This document shows positions 39,253 to 52,308 of a stretch of DNA of 64,000 bases, piece by piece (position 1 is the stretch's first letter; each line of letters starts with the position of its first letter). The stretch covers positions 310,001 to 374,000 of the forward strand of contig CAXKVV010000013.1 of assembly GCA_964058805.1 (NCBI GenBank), read 5' to 3'. Under the pieces are notes generated by a model that saw only the letters and a program-made list of their open reading frames with translations, had not been told where the DNA came from and did not search any database. This DNA is from Schoenoplectus triqueter. Taxonomy: Eukaryota; Streptophyta; Magnoliopsida; Poales; Cyperaceae. A program made the translations under genes and the position numbers.

Positions 39253-42194
39253 TCACATACCAATGGCACCATGCCCAGATGAAAATCTGGCAACAGAACC
39301 AAATAAAAAATAATCAAATATTTGAAAGAGATTAATGATTAATTAAATCTTGGAGAAGTAATCTAAACTTCCATTACCTGGGCATTTGAAAGAAGCACGA
39401 GTTATAAGAGGCAAGGTCGATGGAGGAAGGAGGGATGAGTGGTGAAGCCATGAATAAAGCGCTATTGGAATTACTACGGTTTGAGGGTTCATTTGGCAAA
39501 AATGGTGTATCCACAATTTGAGAGCAAGACTTGGTTGGGGATGCAAAAGGGCTATCAGGTAAATTGTGCTCCAGACCGCTGTAACAAATCAAAATTTAAA
39601 CAAAAGATACTAATTAGAAATGAAAAACACTAAAGAAAAATGACAAAAATTAAGGAGTAAAAAGAGGTAATCTTTTTCCTGTCCTTTCAATTCTCATTTC
39701 TCAGAAAAAAGAAGAGAACGAATGAAATGCACCAACAGTAGAGAGAAAGAAGATAGCGTTAAAATTATATCTTTTCATAAAAAGGAACTGGATATGCCAT
39801 CAGAAAAGAGAATGAATGAAATGAAAAAACCGAGCATAACACGCAAGAACCATTCTTTTCTCTGTACTAAAAAAGGCTACAATATCTTTTTCATGGCAAT
39901 TACAGTAGTCAGAAGGGAATAAACAATTTTCTCCAAGTATAAGCCACCAAATAAAAGGGCTTTTTTTAAATAAACAGAGAATTTCTTTCCACCAATACCC
40001 AAAGAGCCTTTTAAGGCAATTAATGGAGCCAGGATACAATTAACAAACAAACACAACGACAGCAGAATACCCACTCTTTCTTTGCTTCTCAAACCCTTCT
40101 TTTGAGTGGAAAAGGGAATAATAAAAAAAGAAATAGTAAATTATAGAACAGAGCGCCACTACCTTTCTGGGAAACCACAATCTGCTTTGGTTGTAGCGGC
40201 TTCAGCTCTAGATTCTTTGACCGCTACCTCATGAGTCCCGTTGACTTTTGGTGGGTCCACCATGTCAGTCAATCCAGCTGGAGCACCTTTAATGTTACTG
40301 CACGCCTTATCTATTAACAGAGTTAAAAAAACAAAGCCACGCTTAAACTCGGCATGAGGCTGGAACTTTCCTCTTTAATTTAAACTGATGATAAAAAAAG
40401 CAAACCAAAAAAAAATTGAAAAAAAGAGGATAGTTGGGATATTGTCAGGTTGACCTTGGTTAGTTGCATCTTCTTCCAAGTTGCTGTTGGGCTCAGCAAT
40501 GGGAGAAGGCGCAGTAACAGTTGGGGAATTCAGAGCCCGGTTCTTCAAATCCAGCAACTGGAGTCCCATGAATCTCCTGCCTTGTAACTCAATGGCTTGC
40601 TGCAACTCGAGTTGTTGCTGCTGCTCTTCCAGTTTCCTTCTCAGAAATGCCTCTTGGGTTGGGCTGGTGCCATACAACATGCGACTTCCTGTTGGTATTT
40701 CAACTAATGTTAGAATCCGTAAAATAAATTGAGACAAAGCTGAGCTGGATTTAAAATTTGATCAATTCTGAATGGAAATTAAATACCGAGGTTAAGCAAT
40801 TCAAAGGGATCTCTGGAGTCTAACAATCCAGTAGGACTAGAACAACCAGAAAAATCTCCTCTCTCGGCTTGAAGATTCTTAGACCTGTGGTAAAACCAAG
40901 AAATCAAATTTATTATGACAACACACAGAATAATTGGGGAAAAAAGGAATGGCACAAGAAGCGAATAGAACAAGGTGTCATAGAAGCAATGCCTGTATTT
41001 CTCTGGAACTTTTCCCTTCTCTTTGTATGGTTTAACAAGAACCCTTGCATCACACACGAAATGCGGGTTTCCCTTAGCCAGAATCAGCTTTACTGTCTCA
41101 GGATAAATGAAGGTCACAAAACCAAACATTCTCTTTTGCTGGTATGGTATCCTCACATCCTGTACCGGTCCGTATATGCTTCAATCACAAACACAAAGAT
41201 GTCATTTTTTTAGAAATTCTGGCCAATCAATTTGATCCTCCCGGAATTTATTGTACACGAAGCATTTCATCAAATGTTTACCTGAAGTAGTTGGAAACAT
41301 CCTCCTCACTGAAGGTGCTATCAGCTGGGAAGGTGAGGTATATCTGACGAGCTCCGGGGTTATTCAAACCAGCCGCAAGGTCACTCCTTTCAAGCCGTGG
41401 GGACCGCACCATGTATCTTCCTGCCTCATCAGCACCGCTGCTCGCCATCAGCGCTGCCGCAACAGCTGCCGCTCTGTCACAATAAAAAGATTACACCTCT
41501 TCCAACTCACGCACAAACATGAAGGGAAGAGAGAGAGAGAGGTGTACCTTTGGTTGTCTGTCTGTTGCTGAAAAAGAAAACCAACTCCTCCTTTGCCGGT
41601 CGGGGAGTAAGGGAACGCAGAGGCCATGAGCTGGCTTGGCCGGGGACTCTGGCTCTTGCTCCGCAAGAGAATCTCCTGCTCTAGACTTACAGCAGCTGCA
41701 GTTGCAGCATCTAGCTTTTCATCATGTAAGAACCTGCAACTTGCTCCGTTCTTGCAATAACCTCTTGCAAAATACAAGCACGGTTTCCAGCCCAAACCCC
41801 CTCCCCATCCTGCCATGGCCTCCGGGTAAAGCCCTAATCCCTGCTCCTCCAAAACATCCCCGTAGATATCCTCACTGCATGGAGGCGCCTCCTCTAACGA
41901 GCCGTTGTTTGCTCGAGAGAAGGGTTGAGGCGACGAAGCCCAAGAGGTAGGGGAAGGGAGGAGACGAGGCGAGGTGTTGAAAGCAGGGGGCGGTGGAGAC
42001 GACGAGAGGTTAAGTTCTTTTCTTGATTTGAGAATCAGAGATTGGAGGAGCGATTCGGGGCCGAGAGCAAGGCGGATCATTTCCTTCTCGCCATGGTCCT
42101 GGATTAAGAGGAGACCCATGATCTTAGAAGCGTTCTCTGGGTCGAGCGCTTGGATTCGCGAGAAGAGGACACGTGTCGCCTCGTAGGCGTCCAT
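39253..42194 (-). CDS. CCCH zinc-finger and RRM protein (AtC3H46/53/55-like)
   Basis: Eight exons join in phase: 42194-41548, 41473-41282, 41178-40993, 40884-40787, 40688-40455, 40310-40163, 39578-39378, 39286-39253; total 579 residues. The start [15 protein letters not shown] and the end [13 protein letters not shown] match this plant family; the last 11 codons are a separate exon found from that ending. A CX7CX5CX3H finger uses C139, C147, C153 and H157. An RRM spans about 258-332, with RNP2 IYLTFP (260-265) and RNP1 RMFGFVTF (296-303). A Gln/Leu-rich coiled-coil-like stretch ([22 protein letters not shown]) follows. It probably binds RNA in nucleus or cytoplasm; targets are unknown. Intron 3 (40992-40885) appears to be GC-AG, 108 nt and free of in-frame stops; all others are GT-AG. 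An in-frame ATG at 42257 would add 21 residues but is not the family start. Confidence 0.9.
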
Positions 42195-42360
42195 GGAGGA
42201 GCGAGAGAGAGAGAGAGAGGCGAGGGAGGGGGAAGAAGCAATAATAAAACAGAGCAAGTGTTATTAGAGAGAGAGAGAGTGAGACTGAGGATAAAGAGCG
42301 AAGTTGAGAACGCAAGGGTAAAATAGTAATTTGGGATGGAAAGAGGACAAAACTCAAAAG
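42195..42360 (-). promoter_or_regulatory. CT-rich 5' leader of the CCCH gene
   Basis: On the sense strand the leader is rich in CTCTCTCT (two tracts, about 42,205-42,220 and 42,266-42,284), a frequent feature of plant core promoters and 5' UTRs. No TATA box was seen. Confidence 0.5.
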
Positions 42361-42704
42361 GTGAACGGGGTTTTGGTGTACTGGAGCGTTTTTACAGCTG
42401 GTGACATGAGGTAGCGTTGGTGCCTTGGTGGTAAAGAGCGCCGCTATGAGACGAATTTGAGGTTATCGAGTGAGTTTACGAGCCTGTTTCTCTCCCGTTG
42501 CTTGTGAACTGGAGAGATGTTACAGGTCGATGCTTCAATCGGGAGGTCCGTGAAACACAAACATCATTAGTTCATAGACGAGAGAAAGCGGCGCTTCTGA
42601 CGGTTTACACGATCGGTGTACACTGATTGAGGACAACCGCAACGATAGACAAGGCTTTTTCCTAGCTTGATCGGCTTGGTTGAACAAAATCTTTCAATCC
42701 TTAA

Positions 42705-43167
42705 TCTATACTATCTATATTATTATATAAAACATTTAAAAATTGGAGGGTCCATTTTTTATCATGATAATTTTTTATTATACTCATTTTATCTCTCAAT
42801 TAGATGGATAATATTTATTGTTAGTTGATCGAACGTATGTGATCGCGTTCATTGTTCCTCTCTTTCTCTCTATTTCTTTCTCTTATATACTATTATTTTC
42901 ATAATTTTTGTTTTTCTTATTTAGCAACCTTATTAATGGTGATAATATATGTTAGAATAATTTACTTTTCTTACCATAAAAATCATGAATCATTAACTCA
43001 TATTGTGTAAAAATCTCATCCAAGATGAAATATAGTCTTTATTATAGGTTTTCTCTATAATTTGGTGAATTTATAATTTAATATTAGATAAATGTGAATT
43101 TTTTTATTTTATAATATTTTAATGTTTAAATAAAAAAATTTGCTGCAACGCGCGGGTATATAGCTAG
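42705..43167 (+). mobile_element. Non-autonomous Helitron
   Basis: It starts TCTATACTATC after an A and ends ...GCAACGCGCGGGTATATAGCTAG before a T, the classic plant Helitron ends. It aligns along its length with the older copy at 20,398-20,883. It has no RepHel coding. Confidence 0.8.
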
Positions 43168-44581
43168 TACGTGGAATACACGAATGTGCCTTTTAGTTGT
43201 GGGTTTCACTCACATAAATATAAAAAAAACTATGATAAGATTGTGTCATACAAAAAATATGACATGCGATTTCCGAAAGTTATCGCAATATTCAAATTTC
43301 TATATTATTAAAAAGGTCTAAGTTTTATTTATCAAATGCATTTTAAAAAACATACAAATATTAATTATCAAGTCTTTTATAGTATCAATATTAATCCTCT
43401 TAATTTCTCCACATCATATGACTAATCTATTAGCACGCCACTCTTCTTTCTTCTCAATATTCGCTATCACGTTTATGTAAAATATTCAACTTTTGTAGAA
43501 AAACTACAAATCAATTATTACAGTGTTAACTATGTATTATGAAATGTTCATAAACTTAATTATGTAAAGTATGAACAACATTCTAATTAAATTGTAGGCT
43601 TAATACAAATGATAATAGATCATGCATGTCTCTCTATGAAGGGGTCCAAGTTTAAATTCTGAAAAAACTATATGAAAAATAATATATATCGAAATTTATG
43701 AGAGTCCTAATTTTTTAAAAAAAAATAACGACATGCTAACTACAATTTTGACAGTTTTTTTTCAGTTTCTCTGATTTATAATGAATTATGTGAAATAGAA
43801 TGAGACAATCTAAAATTTTTATGTGAATGTTGAAAGTATACAATGGAGGAATTAAATATCATGTCGCATAAAATCTTAGCCAGCCAAGAGCAGACAATTC
43901 TTATATGATTCGACAAACAATTAATTAAATCCCGGGGAAAAGGAAATTAAGAAGTAATGAACCTATGCCACGGGTTTAATTGGAATTATACATTGTGTGA
44001 GACTTATATATACATTCTACATTTTGCAATAGGCCTATAATCATCTGCATGTGGATTGTGGATGTCCAAAAGAAGAATTTGAGCAAAACTTAATAGTTGA
44101 TACTTGTTACAACTTACAATGCATTTTTCTAGTCAAAGTATGTGAATGCTGAAAATTTTTATGTTTTACCGAATATATATTATATAGGTGCTTTGTTTAT
44201 AACAAGCATGCATTGTGATTTCATGAAAAACTGAGATGATAGCGCGCATATGAATCATAATAGGTTTAGTTTTGGGTCCCAACCTCATATTCACTGCATT
44301 TGCCGTCTTATTAGATTTCATCATGTTTCGTTGTGTTCCAATGAAAAGGTGTGGATAATAAATATCATCTACATGACTCGATCATCAGAGCAAGAGTATG
44401 GAATTCTTAGTGATTGATATTCATGCTCGATAATTAATAAGTGTATTTGTATTTGTAGTATATTTACTCATAATTCGGTTTAATGAAGAATTTTTTATTT
44501 ATAATTAGAATAAATAAGGAATTTATTAATATATATTTCAAATGTAATTAAAGATAATAGATTGAATATATATATATATAT
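43168..44581. other. Intergenic, no gene seen
   Basis: AT-rich. A TCTATATTATTAAAAAGG word at about 43,300 resembles a Helitron start, but no matching end was found. Confidence 0.45.
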
Positions 44582-44946
44582 AGTGATACTATAGTGTTTC
44601 CCGAAACACAAAATATTTCAACCTTAAAAGTTCAAACGGCTGATTCAAACCGTTGAACATCATTTTCATATTGAAATATCCTTGGAGATCATATATATTT
44701 TTTAATTTTTTGCTATTTTTTAGATGGGTACAAAGTCGCTAGTTTTGAATGGTGCAGAAATCGTTAGATCAATAAATTTTGTACCCATTTAAAAAATAAC
44801 AAAAAAATTTAAAATTTGATTTCCAAGAATATTTTAATATGAAAATGATGTTCAATAATTTGGATCGGTCATTTGAACTTTTATATTCGAGATACAGACG
44901 CAAAGCATAAAAGATTTTGTGCTTTGCGAAGCACCATAATATCACT
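44582..44946. mobile_element. MITE with AGTGATA ends
   Basis: AGTGATACTATAGTG pairs with the complement of the right end (AGTGATATTATGGTG), and long arms pair through GTTCAAA, GAACATCATTTTCATATT and CCTTGGAGATCA-like words. Both flanks are TATATATA. A third, partial arm lies just right of it at about 44,990-45,145, after a (GA)n tract. Confidence 0.7.
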
Positions 44947-45149
44947 CTATATATATAGAAAAGAGAGAGAAAGAGAGAGAGAGAGAGAGTCTGTGGTGCT
45001 TCATAAATTACAAAAAAAAAATTGTGCTTCATGTCCGTATCTTGAATTTGAAAGTCCAAATGGTCGATCCTAATCATTGAATATAATCTTCATATTGAAA
45101 TATCTTCGAAGATCAAATTATATATTTTTTGCTATTTTTTAGAAGGACA

Positions 45150-46440
45150 CCAATATGAACGTTCAATCTCATCTTTATATCAAAATCTATTTGTAAATCA
45201 AAATTTATAAAGGTCTAGTAAAGACCAGATAAAGGTCGCAGTAACGTCCTTATATATTTTTTTTGTTATTTTTTATATTTTTAATGTTAATTTATATTTA
45301 TATAAAAATATTAATTTATGTTCTGATAATGAATGAAATATTCATAGTAAATCAAAAATTAATATGGGTCTAAGAAGGTTCATAAGTTTGATAAGGGTCG
45401 AATTTGAGAATGGTCGAATAGGACTGGGTTTATACGAGTAAAGGTTAGAAGGGTTTGCTTCTTAAAGATTGAATCCGGCCCTTACCATTAGAAATGACTG
45501 CCCGGACAAATTTCAAGGTTATTCCTATCCTCGCGCAGGAGGGGAGCTCGTTGATAGCATAATCTCCCCCTCCACACTTGTTATTTTCTTCATGGCTTCA
45601 TTTTTAGTTATATTTCTTTAAGTTTATTCTTCATATTTACTCTTCATCACGTATGTTTGGATGGTGGAAGAATTAGTGGAAAAAATAGTATTTTTTAGTT
45701 GGTTATTGAAAATAGTGTGAGATTAGTGATATATTGGAAAATATGAGAATATAGTTATTTTTTATTATTTGGTTAGTAAAATATTATTTAGATGGTAACT
45801 TAAGAATAAAGAATAAATAAATAAATATTTTTTATTTTTATTTAATACTAATGATTATTATTAGCTGTTATTATTATTATCTTTATTATTATTTTGTTTA
45901 ATATTAATACTTATTTAGTATTACTTTATGCTATTAGTAATATTTATTTTTTCTTATATGAATGATTATTATTTTTTATTATCGAAGAAATGAATAAAAC
46001 AATGAGATGTGAGATTTTTTTGTTATTTTCACGAAGTGCTAATCCGCTAAACCATCAAATGATTGGTTTAGTATATTAGCAATATTTCAAGCTAACTCTA
46101 AATTTCTACTTTGTGTCTGATTGATGTTGCTATTGAGATCAGTGTTGCTATTTAAAAATAACACTAATCTTGCACATCATTTACACGTTTACTTTTCAAT
46201 GCATTTTGAATGTTATCATGCCGATTTTTGTAACATCTGCTAAAATATGGTAATTTTGATAATTCATATAATATTCACAAAATCGTTAAATTAAAAATGA
46301 TCCTGAATGACATGTTAATAAGATTTGTTTCGGTTTAACTTTAATATATAATTAATGAAATAAAAATGTAGAGCTGTCTAGTGCATAAAGAAAATATTTC
46401 ATTGGACAGTGGGAAAGTGATATGTGAATTTTTATCACCT
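45150..46440. other. Intergenic, no gene seen
   Basis: It has a relic rich in GGTC/GACC words (45,210-45,490) comparable to 59,280-59,830, then AT-rich sequence with TTATTATTA stretches. Confidence 0.45.
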
Positions 46441-46521
46441 GTCACGCTACATCGTCCAGCGCGGTCGGTGGATCATCCGACCGTGTGAAGATCCGTGTTT
46501 CACCAGTCTCAAAGCGTCCTA

Positions 46522-46526
46522 CATGA
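46522..46526. repeat. Target-site duplication, left
   Basis: CATGA directly before the left LTR; identical to 56328-56332 after the right LTR. Confidence 0.9.
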
Positions 46527-48636
46527 TGTTGGGATTCGGAATGCCCAAATCCCATTAATGCTCAAGCTGCGGAAAGACCGTAGAACAAAAATTTTACTTC
46601 TACTTAAGTTAGGGATTAAAGTATGTCGGATAATAACCGAGAGTTACAGACATTTAATCCTTTACAAAAGACGGTAAAATATTATTTTACTTCTAACTTA
46701 AGCTTAGGGTTAAAGTGATGTGTCGGATGATTACCGAGAGATACACACCTCTTTAAACCTTTATTGATCTACTCCATGATTGATTTCTAAAATATTAATC
46801 TACTTAACAATTAAATAGATTAATATAAGATGTTATACCTCGCTTCCAAATTTTAATTGGAATGAAAATCGGCTTGTCTCGGAGCACCAAACGTCTGATG
46901 CCTCTGTAGGTTATCCACCAGGACTGACCAGAGAGCGGTTTATTTCTTTTGCCAGAAATACTGTAAACCGCGGTTTTTCGCAAAAACACTATTCACCCGA
47001 GAAAAAGACGAAATAGTACTATTCACGACTCGCAGTAATTCTGTTTCACAAATGTGCAGAAATACCGCAACTTTCGTAAAAACACTATTCACCGATCCCG
47101 TGAATTCTGAAACAACCGTATACCGGGAGAGAGAAAGTAGAACTGATTTGGTGGAACTTTTTCTCTCACCCTACCCCTCTATTTATAGAAAAAATGGAAT
47201 TGACAAATTACCAAAATGCCCTCGTGAATAGTAAGGAGGTTTCAAAGTGAAAAGACCAAAATACCCTTGAGGATGATGTCATGGATGATGTCATATATGA
47301 TGTCATGGATGATGTCATATATGATGTCATGCATGATGTCATCTAAGATCCAAATTTACAAGTTTGCCATTGGGCTTTTGGCCAAATTACCGAAATACCC
47401 TTGGGCTTTTGGATTTTGGGCTTTTCTGATTTTGGGCTTTTAATTATTAATTAAGGCTTTAATTATTAATGGGCTTTTGGCCCATAATTCAAATCCATAA
47501 TTAACATTTAAAATCCAAATCAAATATATATATAATTGTCATCTACAATTATATTTTTCTCGGTTGTTGTTTCGGCGAATTTATACGACGTGTCCAACAC
47601 GTTATAAATTCAATCTGATTTTTGCTTCTTGTCATCTCTATGACAAATATAATTATATCATATATAATTAATTATAACCATCTTATTATTAATTATAAAC
47701 AATTCATAATTAATCAATAAGATTCTCCGATTAACTCCTATACGGTGTGACCCGACAGGATCCGTGTTATGTTGGTAAATAGAGTTAAAACCGTTTTAAC
47801 TTCTATAATCATAGGAGGCATCTGGCAGAATGCACTATGACCATCCAATTACACAGATGATGATGTACTGTACAATATCATGATCCAGTAAACTATTTAC
47901 TTGTGTTTAATTCTTTTGTCTCATAGCTATCAGATCAGTTTCAAGGTAGGTATGTGTCATCCTTGCAAACTTAATCTTTTCTTGATCCTGAGTAAATTAT
48001 CAAATATAATTACTCTTGTACTTATACTGCTAGCAGATAATCTTACTCTATCAAGGGGCCCAGTGATGCTATAACTCATATAGAAATATGAGGGACAATA
48101 GTACTTTTGGCAAACCATCTCTTCCTCCGCATAAGTTATGTATACCGAAGAGCTACCTTTATAGCCACCTTTTACGGATAACGTTTGGTAGAAATCACAC
48201 ACATACATATCTTATGTAGGAAAAATGAATACCTCATACTTTAGAATTTAATACTGAACGAAAACATTAATGACACGAACACAATTCCATTTAATGTTTC
48301 ATTCGGGGTCTATCAAATACGATGTTCCTAGAACATCTATTTATGTGATTAAAATGACAACTCTTTGTCTATGGTCTGTAAAACTTGACCATCATTTAAT
48401 CCACATACTAACCTGATAACGGTTAATTAGTGTTCCTGCTAATTACCTTGGTTAGTGACTTTTAAGAGTATATTCTATATTATGAAGTTTCACAATTCCA
48501 GTCATGAACTCGGAATGATTCATAAATTCAATAATACTCAAGGAAACAAAATATCGTTTAAATATCCAATTCATGAACAAAGCTTTATATAACAAATTTA
48601 TCGTATTATTGACTTCAAGATTATTACAAACTAACA
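46527..48636 (-). repeat. 3' LTR of the Copia element
   Basis: Differs from the other LTR at 46665 (C versus T), 47067 (G versus A) and 47218 (G versus A). It contains a TATA box TATAAATA on the minus strand (47180-47187) and six ATGATGTCAT copies (47273-47342). Confidence 0.95.
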
Positions 48637-48648
48637 ATCTCCCACTTA
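48637..48648 (-). other. Polypurine tract
   Basis: AAGTGGGAGAT on the minus strand, directly before the 3' LTR, the expected start of plus-strand DNA synthesis. Confidence 0.85.
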
Positions 48649-48779
48649 AGCTTGGAGTCAATCATATTGAGCCATGCCTTATACAAATCTCTTTATTCTA
48701 TAAATCTCTCAGATTTAAAGGAAAATCTCACAGCCAATCTCCTATGTGTCTCAAACCCATAGAAGATATGTGCAACTAG

Positions 48780-49346
48780 TGCTTGGCCTGAGGTAGAGAT
48801 CTTACAAGTGGATCAGCTGTGTTGCCGACGGTGTCAATTTTACAAATCTTTACGTCGCCTCTATTTATGATTTTTCATATGAGGTGATAACGTCTGTGTA
48901 ATCACTTACCACGAGCTCCGAGTCAGCACCGTAGATGAGAAACATATCCTTAGTTCTTCTTAAGTACTTAAAGATATTCTTTGCAGCATTCCAGTGCTCC
49001 TAGCATGGATTAGCCTGATATCTACTCGTCACACTCCAAGCGTACGAGACATCAGGGCGAGTGCACAACATGGCGTACATGATAGAGCCAATAGCCGAAG
49101 CATATGGTACTCTACTCATTATGTTTTGCTCATCAGTTGTCAAAGGACACTGAGTCTTGCTAAGCTGTGCACCATGATTCATTGGCAGAAATCTTTTCTT
49201 AGAATTCTACGTGCTGAACCGATTCAGCACTTTATCAATGTATGTGCTTTGACTTAATCCAATAAGTCTCTTAGATCTATCTCTATAGATCTTTATGCCT
49301 AGTATATAGACAGCCTCGCCCAAATCCTTCATTGAGAACACTTTCT
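48780..49346 (-). pseudogene. Copia RT C-terminus and truncated RNase H
   Basis: Broken frames carry the expected LIGLSQSTYIDKVLNRFS, then a TAG at 49207-49209, then SRVPYASAIGSIMYAM and TRPDVSYA (49000-49182), then another stop. Most of the RNase H domain after this point seems deleted or scrambled before the polypurine tract. Confidence 0.8.
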
Positions 49347-50039
49347 TTAATGAAGATTTGGCTGATTGCAATAGGGAATATCATTTCCCATTAAGAGTAT
49401 ATCATCCACATAGAGGATTAGAAAAGCGATGGCACTCCCACTAGTTTTCCTGTATACACAAGGTTCTTCTTCGCATTTGATGAAGTCAAACTTTTTGACT
49501 TCTTCATGAAATCGAAGATTCCAACTCCGTGATGCTTGCTTCAATCCATAAATGGATTTGAGAAGCTTGCATATCTTTCCAGCATTTTTTGGATCCTCAA
49601 AACCCGTGGGCTGTATCATATACACGTCCTCTTCCAAATTTCCATTTAGGAAGGCGGTTTTCACATCCATCTGCCATATTTCATAATCATGAAATGCGGC
49701 TATTGCTAGGAGCATCCGAATTGACTTAAACATAGCTACGGGCGAAAAAGTTTCATCATAATCTACGCCGAGAATTTGTTTGAAACCTTTCGCTACTAGC
49801 CGTGCTTTGTAAATAGTCATATTACCATCCATGTCTATTTTTCTTTTAAAAATCCACTTGTTAGCTATGGGTTTTACCCCAACAGGTGGTGCAACCAGGT
49901 TCCAAACCGTGTTGTCATACATGGATTGTATTTCGGATCTCATGGCCTCCAGCCATTTATCAGAGTCGGGTCTATCCACTGCTTCCGCATAGGTCAGAGG
50001 ATCTTCAGCATCAAATGCTGAGACTTCATGCAGTCCCAT
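49347..50039 (-). pseudogene. Copia reverse transcriptase, frameshifted at its end
   Basis: RVT_2-type domain with ANKWIFKRK, VKTAFLNG, IYGLKQASR and the catalytic YVDD in FLILYVDDILLMGND. The frame is lost just after this motif near 49375. The catalytic core itself is otherwise intact over 230 codons. Confidence 0.9.
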
Positions 50040-50501
50040 GTACCTTTAAGGTGCACGAACTGTCCTATGTGACCTTCGTAGCACTTGTTCTTCAGGCTGT
50101 CGAACTTCATCCACATCAGTATGCGCATTTAGTTCTATTTCAACTTGCGTTGAAGTAGATGAGCTCGGGACTAGAACTTCTTCCACAACTATTTGTAGAT
50201 TTGGTTCTTCCAAATGCTCATTAGCCGAAGAATCAAGTGGTGGGTTTATCTGATCAGTATCAGATATTGTATTGTGTGATGTATCTTGAATTTCTTCAAG
50301 TATTACATTACTCCCACTACTTCATTTTGCGAGAAACTCTTTCTCCAAAAATATACCATGACGAGCAACAATTATCTTGTTCTCGGACTGATAATAGAAG
50401 TAATATCCTTTCGTTTCCTTAGGATACCCTACGAAAAAATATTTATCAGCTTTGGGTCCAAGTTTGTCAGAAGTCGAACGTTTGACAAATACCTTGCAAC
50501 C

Positions 50502-51059
50502 CTAAATTTTAAGATAAGACATATTTGGTATCTTACCAAACCATAACTCATATGGAGTCTTTTCTACTGACTTGGATGGAACCCTATTTATTGTTAGTGC
50601 AGCAGTTTCTAGTGCGTGCCCCCAAAACATTTTTGGGAGTGTGGTATTACTCATCATGGAACGAACCATGTCTAACAGAGTTCGATTCCTCCTCTCAGAA
50701 ACACCTTTCCATTGCGGCGTTCCCGGAGGTGTGAGTTGTGAGACTATCCCACATTCTTTTAAGTACATTGTAAACTCATAACTTAAGTATTCGCCTCCAC
50801 GGTCTGACCGTAAGGCCTTAATACTTTTATTCAGTTGATTTTCTACTTCAGTCTTGAATTCCTTGAACTTTTCAAAGGATTCAGACTTATGTCTCATCAA
50901 GTAGACATAACCATATCTACTGTAATCATCAGTAAACGTGATAAAGTAGCGATCACCATTTCTTGTACAAGTACTCATTGGTCCGCATACATCTGTGTGT
51001 ATAAGGGCTAATAAGTCACTTGTCCTTTCGCCCTTCTTGGAGAAAGACAATTTGGTCAT
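50502..51059 (-). pseudogene. Copia integrase core, truncated by an in-frame stop
   Basis: Catalytic acidic residues are visible in HTDVCG and FTDDYSRYGY, with the glutamate in GVSERRNRTLLDM. The segment ends with a TAG at 50502-50504 where relatives have Trp (a single transition). The reading frame continues beyond the stop toward the reverse transcriptase. Confidence 0.85.
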
Positions 51060-51077
51060 TTTTCACGTAAACAAGAT

Positions 51078-52308
51078 TCACAATATTAAAATTATCAAGA
51101 AGTCCAACTTCATGTAACTTTTGATGCGTTTCTCGTTTATATGACCAAGGCGATAATGCCATATGAAAGTCATACTTTCATGAGATGTTTTGAGTCGTTT
51201 ATTGATGTTAAATATAGGTTTGTCTATTTCCAGTATATAAAGATCATTCATCATAAAAGAAGATCCATAATATAACTCATCTTTATATATAGAACAACCA
51301 TTGTCCTTTATAACAAAAGAGAAACCATTCATTTCTAAACATGAGATTGAAATGATGTTTCTGGAAATACTTGGAACAAAATATACATTTTCAAGTTCCA
51401 TTACAAGCCCGCTAGGCAAATACAACTCTATACTTCCGACTGTTACGGCTGCAACTTGTGCTCCGTTTCCAACTCGGAGTTGTACTTCCTTATTACGTAG
51501 TTTCCTCCTATTCTTTAGTGCCTGTATATTTGAACAAATATGAGCACATGATCCAGTATCCAATACCCAATCATAAATAGAGGTAACAACGTTAACTTCA
51601 ATCATGAAAATACCTGAGGTTGAAACTTTGGGAACTTTTCCCGTCCTCAAATCCTCCAGATACTTAGGGCAGTTCCTCCTCCAATGACCATTGCCTTGAC
51701 AATAAAAGCAGTCAGAGGTAGAAGCTTTTGCCTTGGAAGTGTTCTGATTAGGAACCATCTTCCCTTTGCCTTTGTACTTAGGTGCCATTTTGGGAGTCGC
51801 TTTGCGTTTCATCTTTTTAATCTTCCTCGCACCTTCTTGGATCACGAGGATAGAAGAACTCTTCTTCATGTCCCCATCAGCGATCCTCAACATCCCTTGG
51901 AGCTCCTGCAAGCTCTTGTCCATTCCCAGCATATGATAATTCCTGATGAAATTAGAATAGCTAGGAGGGAGAGAGTTCAGGATAACATCCGTAACAAAAC
52001 TCTTTGTTCAACGGACTGTTAAGCTTCTCCAACTGCTCAACATCGCTCGTCATACGGAGCATGTGAGTGTCAAGAGAGCTGCCCTCAGTCATCTTATGAC
52101 TCAGCAGAGATTTAGTCACCTTAAATTTCTTGACCAATAAACTTTGTACATCAAGCTCATCTTCTTTGTGCTTGTTGTACATGGTGACTTCATTTGCTGT
52201 GCAGCCTACTGCAGGCTGTGCAGAGATTGGTGTGTTAAGGACGTACTCGAGTTTCTCATGTCTTAGTATGAGCGCACGGAACGTATTAGTAAGAGTTTCT
52301 TTAGCCAT
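51078..52308 (-). pseudogene. Copia gag and protease segment, frameshifted
   Basis: It starts MAKETLTNTFRALILRHEKL. The frame is lost near 52000 and resumes in another frame through 51078. It then shows a CX2CX4HX4C zinc knuckle (CFYCQGNGHWRRNC), the aspartic protease start WVLDTGSCAHIC, and the pre-integrase motif WHYRLGHIN. The end, near 51110-51060, has two further single-base frame losses before the integrase. These proteins would form the particle and process the polyprotein; this copy cannot make an intact one. Confidence 0.85.

Noticed and set aside
41636..42186. Plus-strand frames opposite the CCCH gene
   Set aside because: Antisense shadows of the G+C-rich first exon.
42195..42257. 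Upstream in-frame ATG of the CCCH gene (42,257)
   Set aside because: Family members begin MDAYEATR; the extra 21 residues come from a CT-rich leader.
47957..48208. 83-codon minus-strand frame in the LTR, repeated at 55648-55899
   Set aside because: It is duplicated only because it lies in both LTRs; composition and content show no protein family.
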